The notes: a model not told the origin generated them from the sequence alone. A stretch of 64,000 bases of DNA from Chloracidobacterium sp. (GCA_016711345.1 JADJTD010000001.1:3908001-3972000); one strand, 5' to 3'; positions 43,521 to 51,992 are shown, counted from the first letter of the stretch. Made by a program: numbers and translations.

Positions 43521-43553
43521 TTATTTCTCTGTGCCCTCTGTGTACTCTGTGGT
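43479..43553. repeat. Inverted 'CACAGAGAACACAGAG' repeat between convergent genes
   Basis: An 18-nt arm 43479-43496 (ACCACAGAGAACACAGAG) pairs with 43536-43553 (CTCTGTGTACTCTGTGGT) with one mismatch. The left arm is inside the protease reading frame, the right arm just before the end of nadC. A two-way terminator is plausible. Confidence 0.8.
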
Positions 43554-43561
43554 GACTCTTC

Positions 43562-44419
43562 TTATGCGCTTTGAATTTTGAATGAAATATCCACAGCCCG
43601 GGCCGAGTGCGTAATGCGTCCGACGGAGATGAGATCGACTCCGGCTTCGGCGAATGAGCGGACGCGGTCGAGGTCCATTCCGCCCGAGGCCTCGATCAAC
43701 ACCGAAGGGTTCATATCGCGGGCCATCTTGACTAATTTCGCTGCCTCGTCGGGAGTTTGGTTATCGATCATGACGATCTCGGCTCCGGCGAGGAGGGCTT
43801 CTCTTAATTGTGCCCAATTCGTGATCTCGACCTCGATCTTGTGGAGGTGGCCGCAGTGGGCTTTCGCGGCGTTGACGGCTTCGGTGATGCCGCCGGCGAG
43901 GGCGATGTGGTTGTCCTTGATGAGCACGCCGTCGTCGAGCCCCAAACGATGATTCTTACCGCCGCCGACCCTGACCGCGTATTTCTCCAGCAGCCGCAAA
44001 CCGGGCGTCGTCTTGCGCGTATCGACGATCTGAGCCGCCGTGCCTTCAACAGCCTTCACATACTGCCGCGTCAAAGTCGCGATGCCGGACATTCGCTGGA
44101 GTAGGTTCAAAGCCGTGCGTTCGCCGGTGAGCAGAACGTCGGCGTAACCTTTCAGCGTCCCAAAGACCGTTCCCAAAGCGATCTCGTCGCCTTCGTTGAA
44201 CGTCGTCTCGATCTCCGACGACTCCGGATCGAGTTGAAAGAACACCGCCTCGGCGACATCCAGCCCGCACAGCACGAGGTCTTCCTTCGCCAAAAACCGC
44301 CCGACACCCAAAGTGTCGCCCGCCACCGTCGCCGCCGTCGTAATATCCCCGCGCCCAATATCCTCGGCGAGAAAATCACCTATCGCCTGCATCACATCGC
44401 CGCTTTCCAGCCAGTTCAT
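43562..44419 (-). CDS. nadC: Nicotinate-nucleotide pyrophosphorylase (quinolinate phosphoribosyltransferase)
   Basis: Makes nicotinate mononucleotide from quinolinate and PRPP in de novo NAD synthesis. It has DIGRGDITTAAT near the N-terminus, ERTALNLLQRMSGIATLT, the core TRKTTPGLRLLEKYAVRVGGGKNHRLGLDDGVLIKDNH with catalytic Arg, Lys and His, and C-terminal IEASGGMDLDRVRSFAEAGVDLISVG. 285 residues, normal length. nadA/nadB are not adjacent. The gene stands alone. Confidence 0.96.
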   Translation of the reverse strand: MNWLESGDVMQAIGDFLAEDIGRGDITTAATVAGDTLGVGRFLAKEDLVLCGLDVAEAVFFQLDPESSEIETTFNEGDEIALGTVFGTLKGYADVLLTGERTALNLLQRMSGIATLTRQYVKAVEGTAAQIVDTRKTTPGLRLLEKYAVRVGGGKNHRLGLDDGVLIKDNHIALAGGITEAVNAAKAHCGHLHKIEVEITNWAQLREALLAGAEIVMIDNQTPDEAAKLVKMARDMNPSVLIEASGGMDLDRVRSFAEAGVDLISVGRITHSARAVDISFKIQSA

Positions 44420-44531
44420 AAAAATCAGTTTATCAGACTACGCCAAAAAGGTCGTGGATGAGATACTGACCGCAATGCGAGGTTAGTCTGCCAAAGCAAC
44501 CGACCGATTGTCTGGAACATCATTAAAGACA

Positions 44532-44984
44532 ATGAAACGTATTATCCTGATCGGCGGTTTTCTAATATGTTGTCAAGTGCCGCTTCTTGCACAGGTTGAC
44601 ACCCGAGCAATTGTTCTTCCGGATGCCCAGATGGAACCTGTCGTTAAGCAGATACTCATGTGGTACTTCCACGCGCCGAAGAAGCCAAAAACGATTTATA
44701 TCGCAGCCTACCATATCAAAAAGGAATGGCTTCCCCACATTCACAACATAAAATTCGTCGTGGTCGATAACCCAGCTAACGGAATTCTTTATTTCTTTCG
44801 TTACGGCGAGTGGCACGGTGATCGACGTTTGACGCTTAATTTCGCCTACGGAGATGCAGCTTGTAGTGCCAAAGGAGACACGTGGTCTGTAAGCATCAGA
44901 GGGTCACGCGTTAGATTGCGATTGGTGTCAACCAAGTGGCTAATCTCCTGTAGCCTCGAAGATTTGATTTACGACCCAATGTGA
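44532..44984 (+). CDS. Small secreted protein of unknown function
   Basis: 150 residues from the ATG at 44532. A signal peptide (MKRIILIGGFLICCQVPLLA-Q) is followed by a mature domain with VLPDAQMEPVVKQILMWYF and a C-terminal half containing two Cys (GDAACSAKG, LISCSLED) that may pair. The pattern of short strands (KTIYIAAYHIKKEWL, IKFVVVDNP, GILYFFRYGEWHG) suggests a compact alpha/beta domain. No family recognised. It is single, divergent from nadC. Confidence 0.7.
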   Translation: MKRIILIGGFLICCQVPLLAQVDTRAIVLPDAQMEPVVKQILMWYFHAPKKPKTIYIAAYHIKKEWLPHIHNIKFVVVDNPANGILYFFRYGEWHGDRRLTLNFAYGDAACSAKGDTWSVSIRGSRVRLRLVSTKWLISCSLEDLIYDPM

Positions 44985-45005
44985 TGCAGAGACGACGAGC
45001 ATAAA

Positions 45006-45027
45006 GGGCGCTACCGAAGTAACGCCC
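45006..45027. terminator. Hairpin with UUCG loop between convergent genes
   Basis: On the minus strand: GGGCGTTAC-TTCG-GTAGCGCCC, a nine-bp stem with one G-T-type mismatch and a very stable UUCG tetraloop, followed by TTTATG. It lies 18 nt after the stop of the 235-residue orphan gene and also serves the opposite gene. Confidence 0.85.
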
Positions 45028-45044
45028 ATTTTCCACGACAAACC

Positions 45045-45752
45045 TTACGGATTGACCGTCGTTAAGATGATCGCTGACGGTTGGCCGTAGTTGGCGTTGC
45101 CTTTTCGGAGTTGGATGCGGACTTGGAGTTGAATGGGTTTGCCCGTTGTGTTTGGAACGGTTATGTCACCGCTCTTGCCCGTGAATGTGCCTGCCACTAT
45201 CCAGTTGGTTGTTCCTACTTCGGCGTAAGAGATCACCCATTGGTCAGCCTGCGCTCGTCCTGTAACGACTGCCGAAAACATATTGCCCGTCGCGGCCGGA
45301 AAGGTTTTTAGAGTTGGTTCAACTGTCGCAGGATCGGGCGGTTCCGGCCCGGCTCCGATGAGTCCGTAAAGAGCGCCTTGCTCGTCGGTGTAAGCAGCCG
45401 AAGCCATAATTCGCGGACGATAAACCTCGGAAACGCGCTCGAATATTCCAACGACCGGCGAGATGAGCGGAATGCCCGGCGACGGAAAAGCCGGAAACGG
45501 CGGCGGCGTGTCGCCAATATCTCCCGTCGTGACGAGGTTGCGAAACAGCGTAAATGACTCGTTAAACGTCTCAAACGTAACGGCAGTGCTCGCCAGAAAC
45601 TGCATCATCATGTTGTCCTCGTTGATCTGCGTCAGATCATCGACCGTCAACCCAAGCGACGCGCCCGTCGATTGTGCCTGAAAGTTAAAATTCTCATACC
45701 ACGCAGCCCTTTCCTGCAGGCTCTGCGGAAACCATGTTTTGCTAGGTATCAT
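45045..45752 (-). CDS. Orphan protein with C-terminal fibronectin-III-like domain
   Basis: 235 residues and no signal peptide. The N-terminal half is helical (MIPSKTWFPQSLQERAAWYENF, LTVDDLTQINEDNMMMQFLAS, ETFNESFTLFRNLV). A Pro-rich hinge follows, then a beta domain (about 150-235, NMFSAVVTGRAQADQWVISYAEV ... YGQPSAIILTTVNP) that resembles a FnIII-like fold. I have an impression of related proteins in other environmental bacteria but can name no function. The start has a near-perfect ribosome site (AAGGAGGACAATT before ATG), the best in the window, so high expression is likely. Confidence 0.75.
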   Translation of the reverse strand: MIPSKTWFPQSLQERAAWYENFNFQAQSTGASLGLTVDDLTQINEDNMMMQFLASTAVTFETFNESFTLFRNLVTTGDIGDTPPPFPAFPSPGIPLISPVVGIFERVSEVYRPRIMASAAYTDEQGALYGLIGAGPEPPDPATVEPTLKTFPAATGNMFSAVVTGRAQADQWVISYAEVGTTNWIVAGTFTGKSGDITVPNTTGKPIQLQVRIQLRKGNANYGQPSAIILTTVNP

Positions 45753-46255
45753 AATTGTCCTCCTTAGGTATTCTCCTCAATGATTTGCTGCTAAATGCAG
45801 AAAAATAATAGACCAATCGGCTTTCTTTAGCAACAAAGCGTCATTAAGTTAAACAAAAGCGATGATCTCAATGGCCAAAGCACAAAACTTCCGCACGAAA
45901 GCAAAGCATTTCGAGCCAAAAGCAGCCATTTTTCATATAAAAGCAAAAAACTTACAAACGAAAGCACTCAACTTACACCCAAAAGCGCGTCGCTTCAGTA
46001 GAAAAGAGCTTTGCTTCGGTGGAAAAGAGCGTTGCTTCGCTGGAAAAGATCATTGCTTCAGGAGAAAATCAGGCCGCTTTTATGAAAAAGCAACCTGCTT
46101 TTGCCAAAAAGCAGCCCGCTTCGAGCAAAAAGCAACCCGCCAAACATGATTGATTTATCGCTTTTAGCAAGCATTTATCGAGCTTTTGTGAAAATTACTC
46201 TTCAAAAGGCTCCGATTGCCGCGTATTAGGTGAATCTTCTATATCCCACCGTGAA
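45753..46255. other. 503-nt region dominated by a 21-nt repeat array
   Basis: It contains the leader of the 235-residue orphan gene (left), the 21-nt array (45877-46149) and about 100 A/T-rich nt with no recognisable site. Apart from the array-encoded frame, I see no gene. Confidence 0.6.
45862..46149 (+). CDS. Candidate small protein of twelve heptapeptide repeats (21-nt tandem array)
   Basis: An ATG frame of 95 codons. From 45877 it is built of twelve 21-nt units plus a partial one. Each begins AAA and reads Lys-(Ala/Glu)-x-x-(Phe/Leu)-x-x, for example KAKHFEP, KAAIFHI, KALNLHP, KERCFAG, KATCFCQ, KAARFEQ. The frame stays open throughout and its TGA follows at once. There is no ribosome site of note. 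A Lys and a hydrophobic residue spaced by four would give an amphipathic helix with a basic face. Units diverge more in bases than in the K and F positions. This may be a real small protein or a non-coding minisatellite that happens to be open. Confidence 0.4.
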   Translation: MISMAKAQNFRTKAKHFEPKAAIFHIKAKNLQTKALNLHPKARRFSRKELCFGGKERCFAGKDHCFRRKSGRFYEKATCFCQKAARFEQKATRQT

Positions 46256-47047
46256 TTACTCGCAAACACAATCGGCTTCGTCGCATTCACAGCAATTAGG
46301 ATCAGCCTCACAGGAATCATATTGTACGCTTCGACGTATCCTTTTCGTTCTAGGCTTTTTTGGGGTTGGGCTTATAGCGTCCCTTGGTAAAACTTGATTG
46401 ACTGATTCCGGAGTTGGTGAAGGAGAATTGTTTGGTGTCGGCGTCGGCGTAAACGTACGAGTTGCCGTCGGCGTTGCGGGGGAAGGTGTAATTTGGGCCT
46501 TAGGTGAATTTGTGGATTGGGATAGCCGTTTTTGAAGCTCTTGTACCTCAACACCCGCTATTGGTCCGATGAAACCGAGCGTATGCCAAGCTAGAATAGC
46601 AGATACTAGAAAACACGTGATCCGCAGCACGATTTTGCAAGCCTTCAAAAGAGTAGTTCTGAGTGTTTCGGGAAAGACGTCGGGATCCTCATTCTCGTCA
46701 TAATGCTTACTAATACCAAAAAACCCCGCTACTACCACACACCAAGTGCCAATCGCTACGAGCCAAATCCACCACCGAGCTAAATAGTAAGCGGCAACCG
46801 TGACAACTACGGGAACCGCTGCAATATAAAAAAGTTGTCGAAGAATCCAAACGATTTCGATGCCGGCTACTAGAAGTCGGCACAATGACTCTTCTAATGC
46901 AACATACGTTCGTTTTATGAACTTAGAGGCAGCGCGGGCAGCGCTTGCTAAGGCTGTTGTAATTCTATTTATACGATCGGCCGTGGATCGCGCGAAGGCT
47001 GTTACCCACCGAGCAAGTTTAAGTGCGATGTGGCTAGCATTTGGCAT
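46256..47047 (-). CDS. Membrane protein with Cys-rich acidic C-terminal tail
   Basis: 263 residues. A helical N-terminus (about 1-55) is followed by hydrophobic segments at about 65-85, 88-111 and 133-160 (YIAAVPVVVTVAAYYLA, WWIWLVAIGTWCVVVAGFF, ACKIVLRITCFLVSAILAW). A Thr/Pro/Ser-rich linker (about 182-225) leads to basic TPKKPRTKRIRRSVQ, and the last 20 residues contain six Cys among acidic residues (DSCEADPNCCECDEADCVCE), suited to binding metal. No known family. The gene lies about 100 nt after valS on the same strand. Confidence 0.75.
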   Translation of the reverse strand: MPNASHIALKLARWVTAFARSTADRINRITTALASAARAASKFIKRTYVALEESLCRLLVAGIEIVWILRQLFYIAAVPVVVTVAAYYLARWWIWLVAIGTWCVVVAGFFGISKHYDENEDPDVFPETLRTTLLKACKIVLRITCFLVSAILAWHTLGFIGPIAGVEVQELQKRLSQSTNSPKAQITPSPATPTATRTFTPTPTPNNSPSPTPESVNQVLPRDAISPTPKKPRTKRIRRSVQYDSCEADPNCCECDEADCVCE

Positions 47048-47150
47048 CTGATCTATTATTCGCTCTCGGAAATCTTCGTTACTTGTGCTTTCCCTGTTGT
47101 TGCGAATATCAGAAAGAGCCCAGCGACGGAAATAAGGTTGATATATCTCA

Positions 47151-49862
47151 TCAATTCAAAGCCTCCAGATTATTATTCAGCGTCTCGATCTGTTTTTCCA
47201 GCTCGGCGAAGCGGTCGCGGAGTTCCTGGACCTTATCGAGCGGGGCACGGTCGACGAAATTTGCGTTTGAGAGCTGTCCGGCGAGGCGGTCCTTTTCGTC
47301 GGTGAGCTTGGCGATCTGGTTCGAGAGCCGCGTGCGTTCAACGTCGAAGTCGATCAGCCCTTCGAGCGGCACGGCGATGGCCGCGTCGTTGGTCACCGCC
47401 TTTGCCGAAGCACGCGGAACGTCGAGAGCATCGGCGATAACAAGGCCCTCGGCCTTCGCAAGCTTGAGGATCTGCGATTTGTTGTCTTCAAATACCTTTT
47501 GCATCGCCGAACTGGCCGCGATATGCACCGTGAACTTGATCGCCGTCGGGATATTCATCTCCGCACGGATGTTACGCACCTTTGTTATAAGGTCGATGAC
47601 CGCCGATATCTCCGCCTCAGCCGCTTCGTCGATCGCCCCTAAGTCTCCCGGCGGAAAAGTCGTCAGCATTATCGTCGCTTCGGCGTTTGCGTATGCCGCG
47701 TTATGCAGAGCGTTAGACGTGCCAGGCAATTTGAGCCACAGTTCCTCAGTCAGATACGGCATAAATGGATGCAGCATCCGCAAAGCGATCTCCATAATGG
47801 TGACGATCCGCGTCGTGGCTTCAACATTGCCCGCAATGATGCCGTCCTTCACGAGTTCGATGTACCAATCGCAAAACTCGTCCCAGAAAAAATGGTAAAG
47901 CAGCGACACCGCCGTGTGGAATTCGTATTTCTCCAGCGCTTTGTTAACATCAATCGCCGTGCGGTTCAAACGCGAGACGATCCATCTATCAGCCAATGAC
48001 TCTTCCTTTGTGTCTTTGCTACTTTGCGTCTTTGCGTTAAAAACTATCGAAGGATGATCGACCGCCGAGCCCTCAGCATTCATCAAACAAAACCGCGTCG
48101 CGTTCCAGATCTTGTTCGCAAAGTTGCGGTAAGTCTCGACGCCGACATCGTTCCAGCGAATATCTGCTCCGGTAGCTATCGAAGCAAGATAAATTCGCGT
48201 CGCATCAACGCCGAATTTGTCGAACATCTCGATCGGATCGACACCGTTGTTGCGCGATTTGGACATCGGCTTGCCGTCTTTGCCAAGAACCGTGCCGGTT
48301 ATGACGCAATCTTTGAAAGCGACCTTGCCCGTGAACTTCTTCGTAAGCATCATCATCCGCGAAACCCACAAAAAGATAATGTCCCGGCCCGTAACCAGTA
48401 CATCCGTCGGCAGAAACTTCTCGAGATCAGGCGACGTCGTAACAACACCGTTCCAACCAAAAGTCGAAAACGCCCACAAACCCGACGAAAACCACGTATC
48501 AAGCACGTCGCCGTCCTGCGTCAGTTCGCGGCCGCCGGCCTTGACCATTGCTTCGGCTTCAGTCGGTGCAACAAATACGTTGCCGTCCGGGTCGTACCAA
48601 GCCGGTATCTGATGCCCCCACCAAAGCTGCCGGGAAATGGTCCAGTCCTTCAGATTCTCGAGCCAAGTCGTGTAAACCTTTGCGTGCGGAACTTCCGGCG
48701 AGAAACGCGGGGCATTTTCATTTTTTATAAGCTCAAGCCCGAGATCGCGAAGCTCGTCCATCTTGACGAACCACTGCTCCGAAAGTATCGGCTCGACGAT
48801 CGTCTTGCACCGCTCACAAACCGGCAGCGTCACTTCGTAATCATCAACCTTTTCAAGCAGCCCGAGCTTTTCAAATTCCTCGACGACCTTTTCCCGCGCG
48901 GCAAACCTATCAAGGCCTTCGAACTCCGGCCCGGCGGCGGCATTCATCGTGCCGTCCATATTCATCACCAGAAGCTGTTCGAGGTTGTGACGCTCACCGA
49001 CGAGGTAATCGTTCGGATCATGCGCAGGCGTAATCTTGACCGCACCGGTTCCAAATTCGGCGTCAACGTATTCGTCAGCGATGATAGGAATCTCGCGATT
49101 CGTTAACGGCAGCAAGATCGTTTTTCCAACGAGGTCTTTGTACCGCTCGTCATCGCCGTTAACTGCCACAGCCGTGTCGCCAAGCATCGTCTCCGGCCGC
49201 GTCGTCGCGACGGTTATAGTCTTATTGCTGTCTTTGATCGGGTATTTTAGATAAGTGAGCTTGCCGTCCTTCTTTGTCTCTTCTTTTACTTCGAGATCGG
49301 ACAGCACAGTCTTGTCCTTCGGGCACCAATTGACGATACGCAATCCGCGATAGATCTGGCCTTCGTCGTAAAGGGTGCAAAATACATTGCGAACCGCCAA
49401 CGACAGCGATTGGTCCATCGTAAAACGATGCCGCGACCAATCGACCGACGCACCTTCGCGACGCATCTGTTCGGTGATCGTGTTGCCGTATTGTTCCTTC
49501 CACTGCCAGCAGCGACGCAGGAACTCTTCACGGCCGATATCCATCGGCTTCTTATGCTCGTCTTTCTTGAGCTGCTCAACAACTTTTCTCTGAACGGAAA
49601 TACCAGCATGATCCGTTCCCGGCAACCACAAAGTGCGATAGCCCTGCATACGCTTCCAACGCGTGAGTGCGTCCATTATCGTGTGCTGCAGGGCATGGCC
49701 CATGTGCAGGCTGCCCGTCACATTCGGCGGAGGAATGACGATTGAATAGGCTTCGGCGTTCGCGTCCTGGTTTATCTCAGGCTTGAAAAAACCGCTTTCT
49801 TCCCAGCGTTTGTAATGAGTTTCTTCTGCCTCTTTTGGGTCGTAGGCCTTTGCGAGTTCCAT
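47151..49862 (-). CDS. valS: Valyl-tRNA synthetase
   Basis: Class I synthetase charging tRNA-Val. The HIGH motif is in PPPNVTGSLHMGHAL and KMSKS in GKPMSKSRNNG. The editing domain has TTRPETMLGDTAVAV, the anticodon domain follows, and a C-terminal coiled coil starts at LIDFDVERTRLSNQIAKL. I choose the ATG at 49862 (MELAKAYDPKE); a GTG seven codons upstream is less likely. 903 residues is normal. A linker between the catalytic and anticodon domains contains NAKTQSSKDTKEE (about residues 606-618), encoded by a dispersed repeat. Confidence 0.97.
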   Translation of the reverse strand: MELAKAYDPKEAEETHYKRWEESGFFKPEINQDANAEAYSIVIPPPNVTGSLHMGHALQHTIMDALTRWKRMQGYRTLWLPGTDHAGISVQRKVVEQLKKDEHKKPMDIGREEFLRRCWQWKEQYGNTITEQMRREGASVDWSRHRFTMDQSLSLAVRNVFCTLYDEGQIYRGLRIVNWCPKDKTVLSDLEVKEETKKDGKLTYLKYPIKDSNKTITVATTRPETMLGDTAVAVNGDDERYKDLVGKTILLPLTNREIPIIADEYVDAEFGTGAVKITPAHDPNDYLVGERHNLEQLLVMNMDGTMNAAAGPEFEGLDRFAAREKVVEEFEKLGLLEKVDDYEVTLPVCERCKTIVEPILSEQWFVKMDELRDLGLELIKNENAPRFSPEVPHAKVYTTWLENLKDWTISRQLWWGHQIPAWYDPDGNVFVAPTEAEAMVKAGGRELTQDGDVLDTWFSSGLWAFSTFGWNGVVTTSPDLEKFLPTDVLVTGRDIIFLWVSRMMMLTKKFTGKVAFKDCVITGTVLGKDGKPMSKSRNNGVDPIEMFDKFGVDATRIYLASIATGADIRWNDVGVETYRNFANKIWNATRFCLMNAEGSAVDHPSIVFNAKTQSSKDTKEESLADRWIVSRLNRTAIDVNKALEKYEFHTAVSLLYHFFWDEFCDWYIELVKDGIIAGNVEATTRIVTIMEIALRMLHPFMPYLTEELWLKLPGTSNALHNAAYANAEATIMLTTFPPGDLGAIDEAAEAEISAVIDLITKVRNIRAEMNIPTAIKFTVHIAASSAMQKVFEDNKSQILKLAKAEGLVIADALDVPRASAKAVTNDAAIAVPLEGLIDFDVERTRLSNQIAKLTDEKDRLAGQLSNANFVDRAPLDKVQELRDRFAELEKQIETLNNNLEALN
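48005..48041 (-). repeat. 'TTTGCGTCTTTGCG' repeat within valS
   Basis: TTTGTGTCTTTGCTACTTTG and CGTCTTTGCGTTAAA follow one another here. The same words make the hairpins at 603-633 and 9769-9857, outside genes. Read on the minus strand they give AKTQSSKDTKEE in frame. Confidence 0.8.
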
Positions 49863-49962
49863 AATTGCGTTTTGGTAAAACACCTATTCTAAAACAAAAA
49901 CGGCCAGCTTTCATTTCTTACAACGAAAACTAACCGTCCGACCGTTTGGCCTCACGCCTCTG

Positions 49963-50862
49963 TCAGCTTTTCTTTTCTTCGTCCAAAGCCTCGCGCATCA
50001 GCCTTTCCGTAATTCGCGGCACTTCTTCCTTTGCAATTTCGCGAATGACCTTATCGGACAATTTTTCAACAACGCGACGCGCGATCATCGCAATAAAATC
50101 CTCTGTCGGCTCATCGGGCCTAGATGAATTTTCTGCTGATGCAAAGTCGGTCTTTCTTCGCATCGGTTTTATGACGACGTTGTCATCACCGATGCGTTCG
50201 GCCGGAGGCGGTTTGATAAAACTCATAACCACTCCGCCGTTAGCAGGTGGCGTTGTATCAACTTCTGCAACCGTTTCGACAGCAACTTCGCTTTTGACCG
50301 CAAACCCTTGATCGAGAGATTCACCTATCGGATGGCTCATTTCAATTATCTCGTCATCCATTCCAGCGTCACCGAGAACCAGATCGGTAAACTCATTTAC
50401 ATCAATCTCTTCATCAGAGGTATCGCTGAAACTCTGCTTATACAAATTATCAATATCAGCGGTCTCAATAGGAAGTGCTGGACGATTCTGTGAACCAAGC
50501 AGTTCGTCAACTCTACTAATAAGGTCGCGTATCGATTGAAATGGCTTCGTCAAAAATCCGTCTGCACCGACACGCTCGGCTTCCGCCTGATCAAATGGCT
50601 CGAACGAACCAACTACCAGAAGAACCGGAATGTGCCTGGTCGTTTCGTTTTGCTTTATCATCTCGCAGATCTGATAGCCTGTCGGTTCCGGCATATTCAC
50701 GTCGGCGATGACGATGTCGGGATTGATCTCGGCAAACTTCTGCATCGCTTCTTCACCGTTAGCAACAGTCGTCACGTCGAGGCCTTCGTCGGTAAAGGTC
50801 AGTTCGACGACCTTTCTGATCGTTACGGAATCATCGGCCAGCAATAGCTTTGGTTTGGTCAC
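49963..50862 (-). CDS. Response regulator with long variable linker and C-terminal helix
   Basis: 299 residues from a GTG start. Receiver domain (1-122): D10/D11, phospho-acceptor D54 (IADVNMPEP), and Lys in LTKPFQ. An acidic, low-complexity linker (about 125-245) leads to a C-terminal helix (FIAMIARRVVEKLSDKVIREIAKEEVPRITERLMREALDEEKK). There is no DNA-binding or enzymatic domain. Such regulators often act through protein contacts in motility or polarity systems. No kinase gene is adjacent. It lies between pdxA and valS, all on the minus strand. Confidence 0.88.
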   Translation of the reverse strand: MTKPKLLLADDSVTIRKVVELTFTDEGLDVTTVANGEEAMQKFAEINPDIVIADVNMPEPTGYQICEMIKQNETTRHIPVLLVVGSFEPFDQAEAERVGADGFLTKPFQSIRDLISRVDELLGSQNRPALPIETADIDNLYKQSFSDTSDEEIDVNEFTDLVLGDAGMDDEIIEMSHPIGESLDQGFAVKSEVAVETVAEVDTTPPANGGVVMSFIKPPPAERIGDDNVVIKPMRRKTDFASAENSSRPDEPTEDFIAMIARRVVEKLSDKVIREIAKEEVPRITERLMREALDEEKKS

Positions 50863-50898
50863 TGTGCGAATCTGCTCCTTTGACTTTTCGACATCTTA

Positions 50899-51894
50899 TC
50901 AAACTTCGGTGTTAATTCGCGAACGACTCGCAAGTTCCCCTGCGAGCTTTATCGCCGCGATCATGCTGGACGCGTCGGCAACGCCTTTGCCCGCAATATC
51001 AAACGCAGTGCCGTGATCGACCGACGTTCTGATCAACGGGAGTCCGAGCGTAACATTGACCGCAGAGCCGAATGCGAGAGATTTGACAGCGATCGTGGCT
51101 TGATCGTGGTATAAGGCAACAACGGCGTCAAACTCACCTTTAAAACCCCGCATAAATATCGTGTCCGGCGAATACGGGCCGCTTACATCAATACCTAATT
51201 TATCCCGGCAATAGTTTATAGCCGGAATGATCTCGGCTTGCTCTTCGTGGCCGAACATTCCACCTTCGGACGCATGAGGATTTAGGCCGGCAACCGCTAA
51301 ACTGATATTTTTGCCAAGCACCTGCTGAAATGCACTATTAGAAAACTCTATTAATTTAACCAGACTCTCTTTTTTAACTTTATCGATAGCGTCACGTAAC
51401 GAAAGATGTGTCGAGTGCAGAACAACACGCAGATCACCGCCAAAAAAACTCATCGCAAATTTCTCGGTTCCGGTTAAGGAAGCCAAAAATTCCGTGTGAC
51501 CCTGAAAATCATAGCCGCCCAAGGACAGTGATTTTTTGCTGATCGGCGCGGTGCAGATCGCGTTGATCTTTTTCTCTTGCCAGAGATGAACGGCAGTTTC
51601 GATGTATTCTGCTGACGCCTTTCCGGTTGCTGCACCGTCAACACCATATTCAAACTTATCAGGAAGATTTTTTAGATCGAACACTTCGACATCTTTGCCT
51701 GAACCGATCTCAGCAAATTCAATATCAAGCTTCAATGCGTCCGCAGTCTTGTGCAAAACAACGGCATCGCCAATGATCACACACTGGCATACCGTTCTCA
51801 ACTCATCATCGGACAGGGCTCTTAGAACGATCTCCGGCCCGATGCCAGCGGCATCGCCCATCGTAATTCCAATGATCGGTCTTTCAAAAGACAT
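50899..51894 (-). CDS. pdxA: 4-hydroxythreonine-4-phosphate dehydrogenase
   Basis: NAD-dependent step of the DXP-dependent vitamin B6 (pyridoxal phosphate) pathway. Landmarks are ITMGDAAGIGPEI, FQGHTEFLA with metal-binding His, GLNPHASEGGMFGHEE and the C-terminal LYHDQATIAVKSLAFGSAVNVTLGLPLIRTSVDHGTAFDIAGKG, with two metal-ligand His residues. 331 residues, normal. It follows ftsZ on the same strand after a strong hairpin, so it may have a separate promoter. Confidence 0.96.
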   Translation of the reverse strand: MSFERPIIGITMGDAAGIGPEIVLRALSDDELRTVCQCVIIGDAVVLHKTADALKLDIEFAEIGSGKDVEVFDLKNLPDKFEYGVDGAATGKASAEYIETAVHLWQEKKINAICTAPISKKSLSLGGYDFQGHTEFLASLTGTEKFAMSFFGGDLRVVLHSTHLSLRDAIDKVKKESLVKLIEFSNSAFQQVLGKNISLAVAGLNPHASEGGMFGHEEQAEIIPAINYCRDKLGIDVSGPYSPDTIFMRGFKGEFDAVVALYHDQATIAVKSLAFGSAVNVTLGLPLIRTSVDHGTAFDIAGKGVADASSMIAAIKLAGELASRSRINTEV

Positions 51895-51917
51895 CTTTTT
51901 GATTTTCTCTGTGCAAA

Positions 51918-51979
51918 CTAAAAACTGAAAACTAGAAACTGAAATTATACATTCTCAGTTCATAGTTTTCAGTTTTTAG
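51918..51979. terminator. 24-bp inverted repeat between ftsZ and pdxA
   Basis: Arms 51918-51941 (CTAAAAACTGAAAACTAGAA...) and 51956-51979 pair with only two mismatches around a 14-nt loop. The stem is A/T-rich. On the minus strand TTTGC follows. It probably ends or thins out transcription leaving the cell-division cluster, and it also looks like a member of a dispersed repeat family. Confidence 0.7.
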
Positions 51980-51992
51980 TCTTTAGGAAAAC

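Noticed and set aside
45877..46149. CRISPR array
   Set aside because: The units are contiguous 21-nt degenerate repeats without unique spacers, and no cas genes are near.
48024..49106. Long open frame of about 360 codons on the plus strand
   Set aside because: It lies wholly antisense to valS, is very rich in Arg and His, and has no family features; it arises from codon bias of the real gene.
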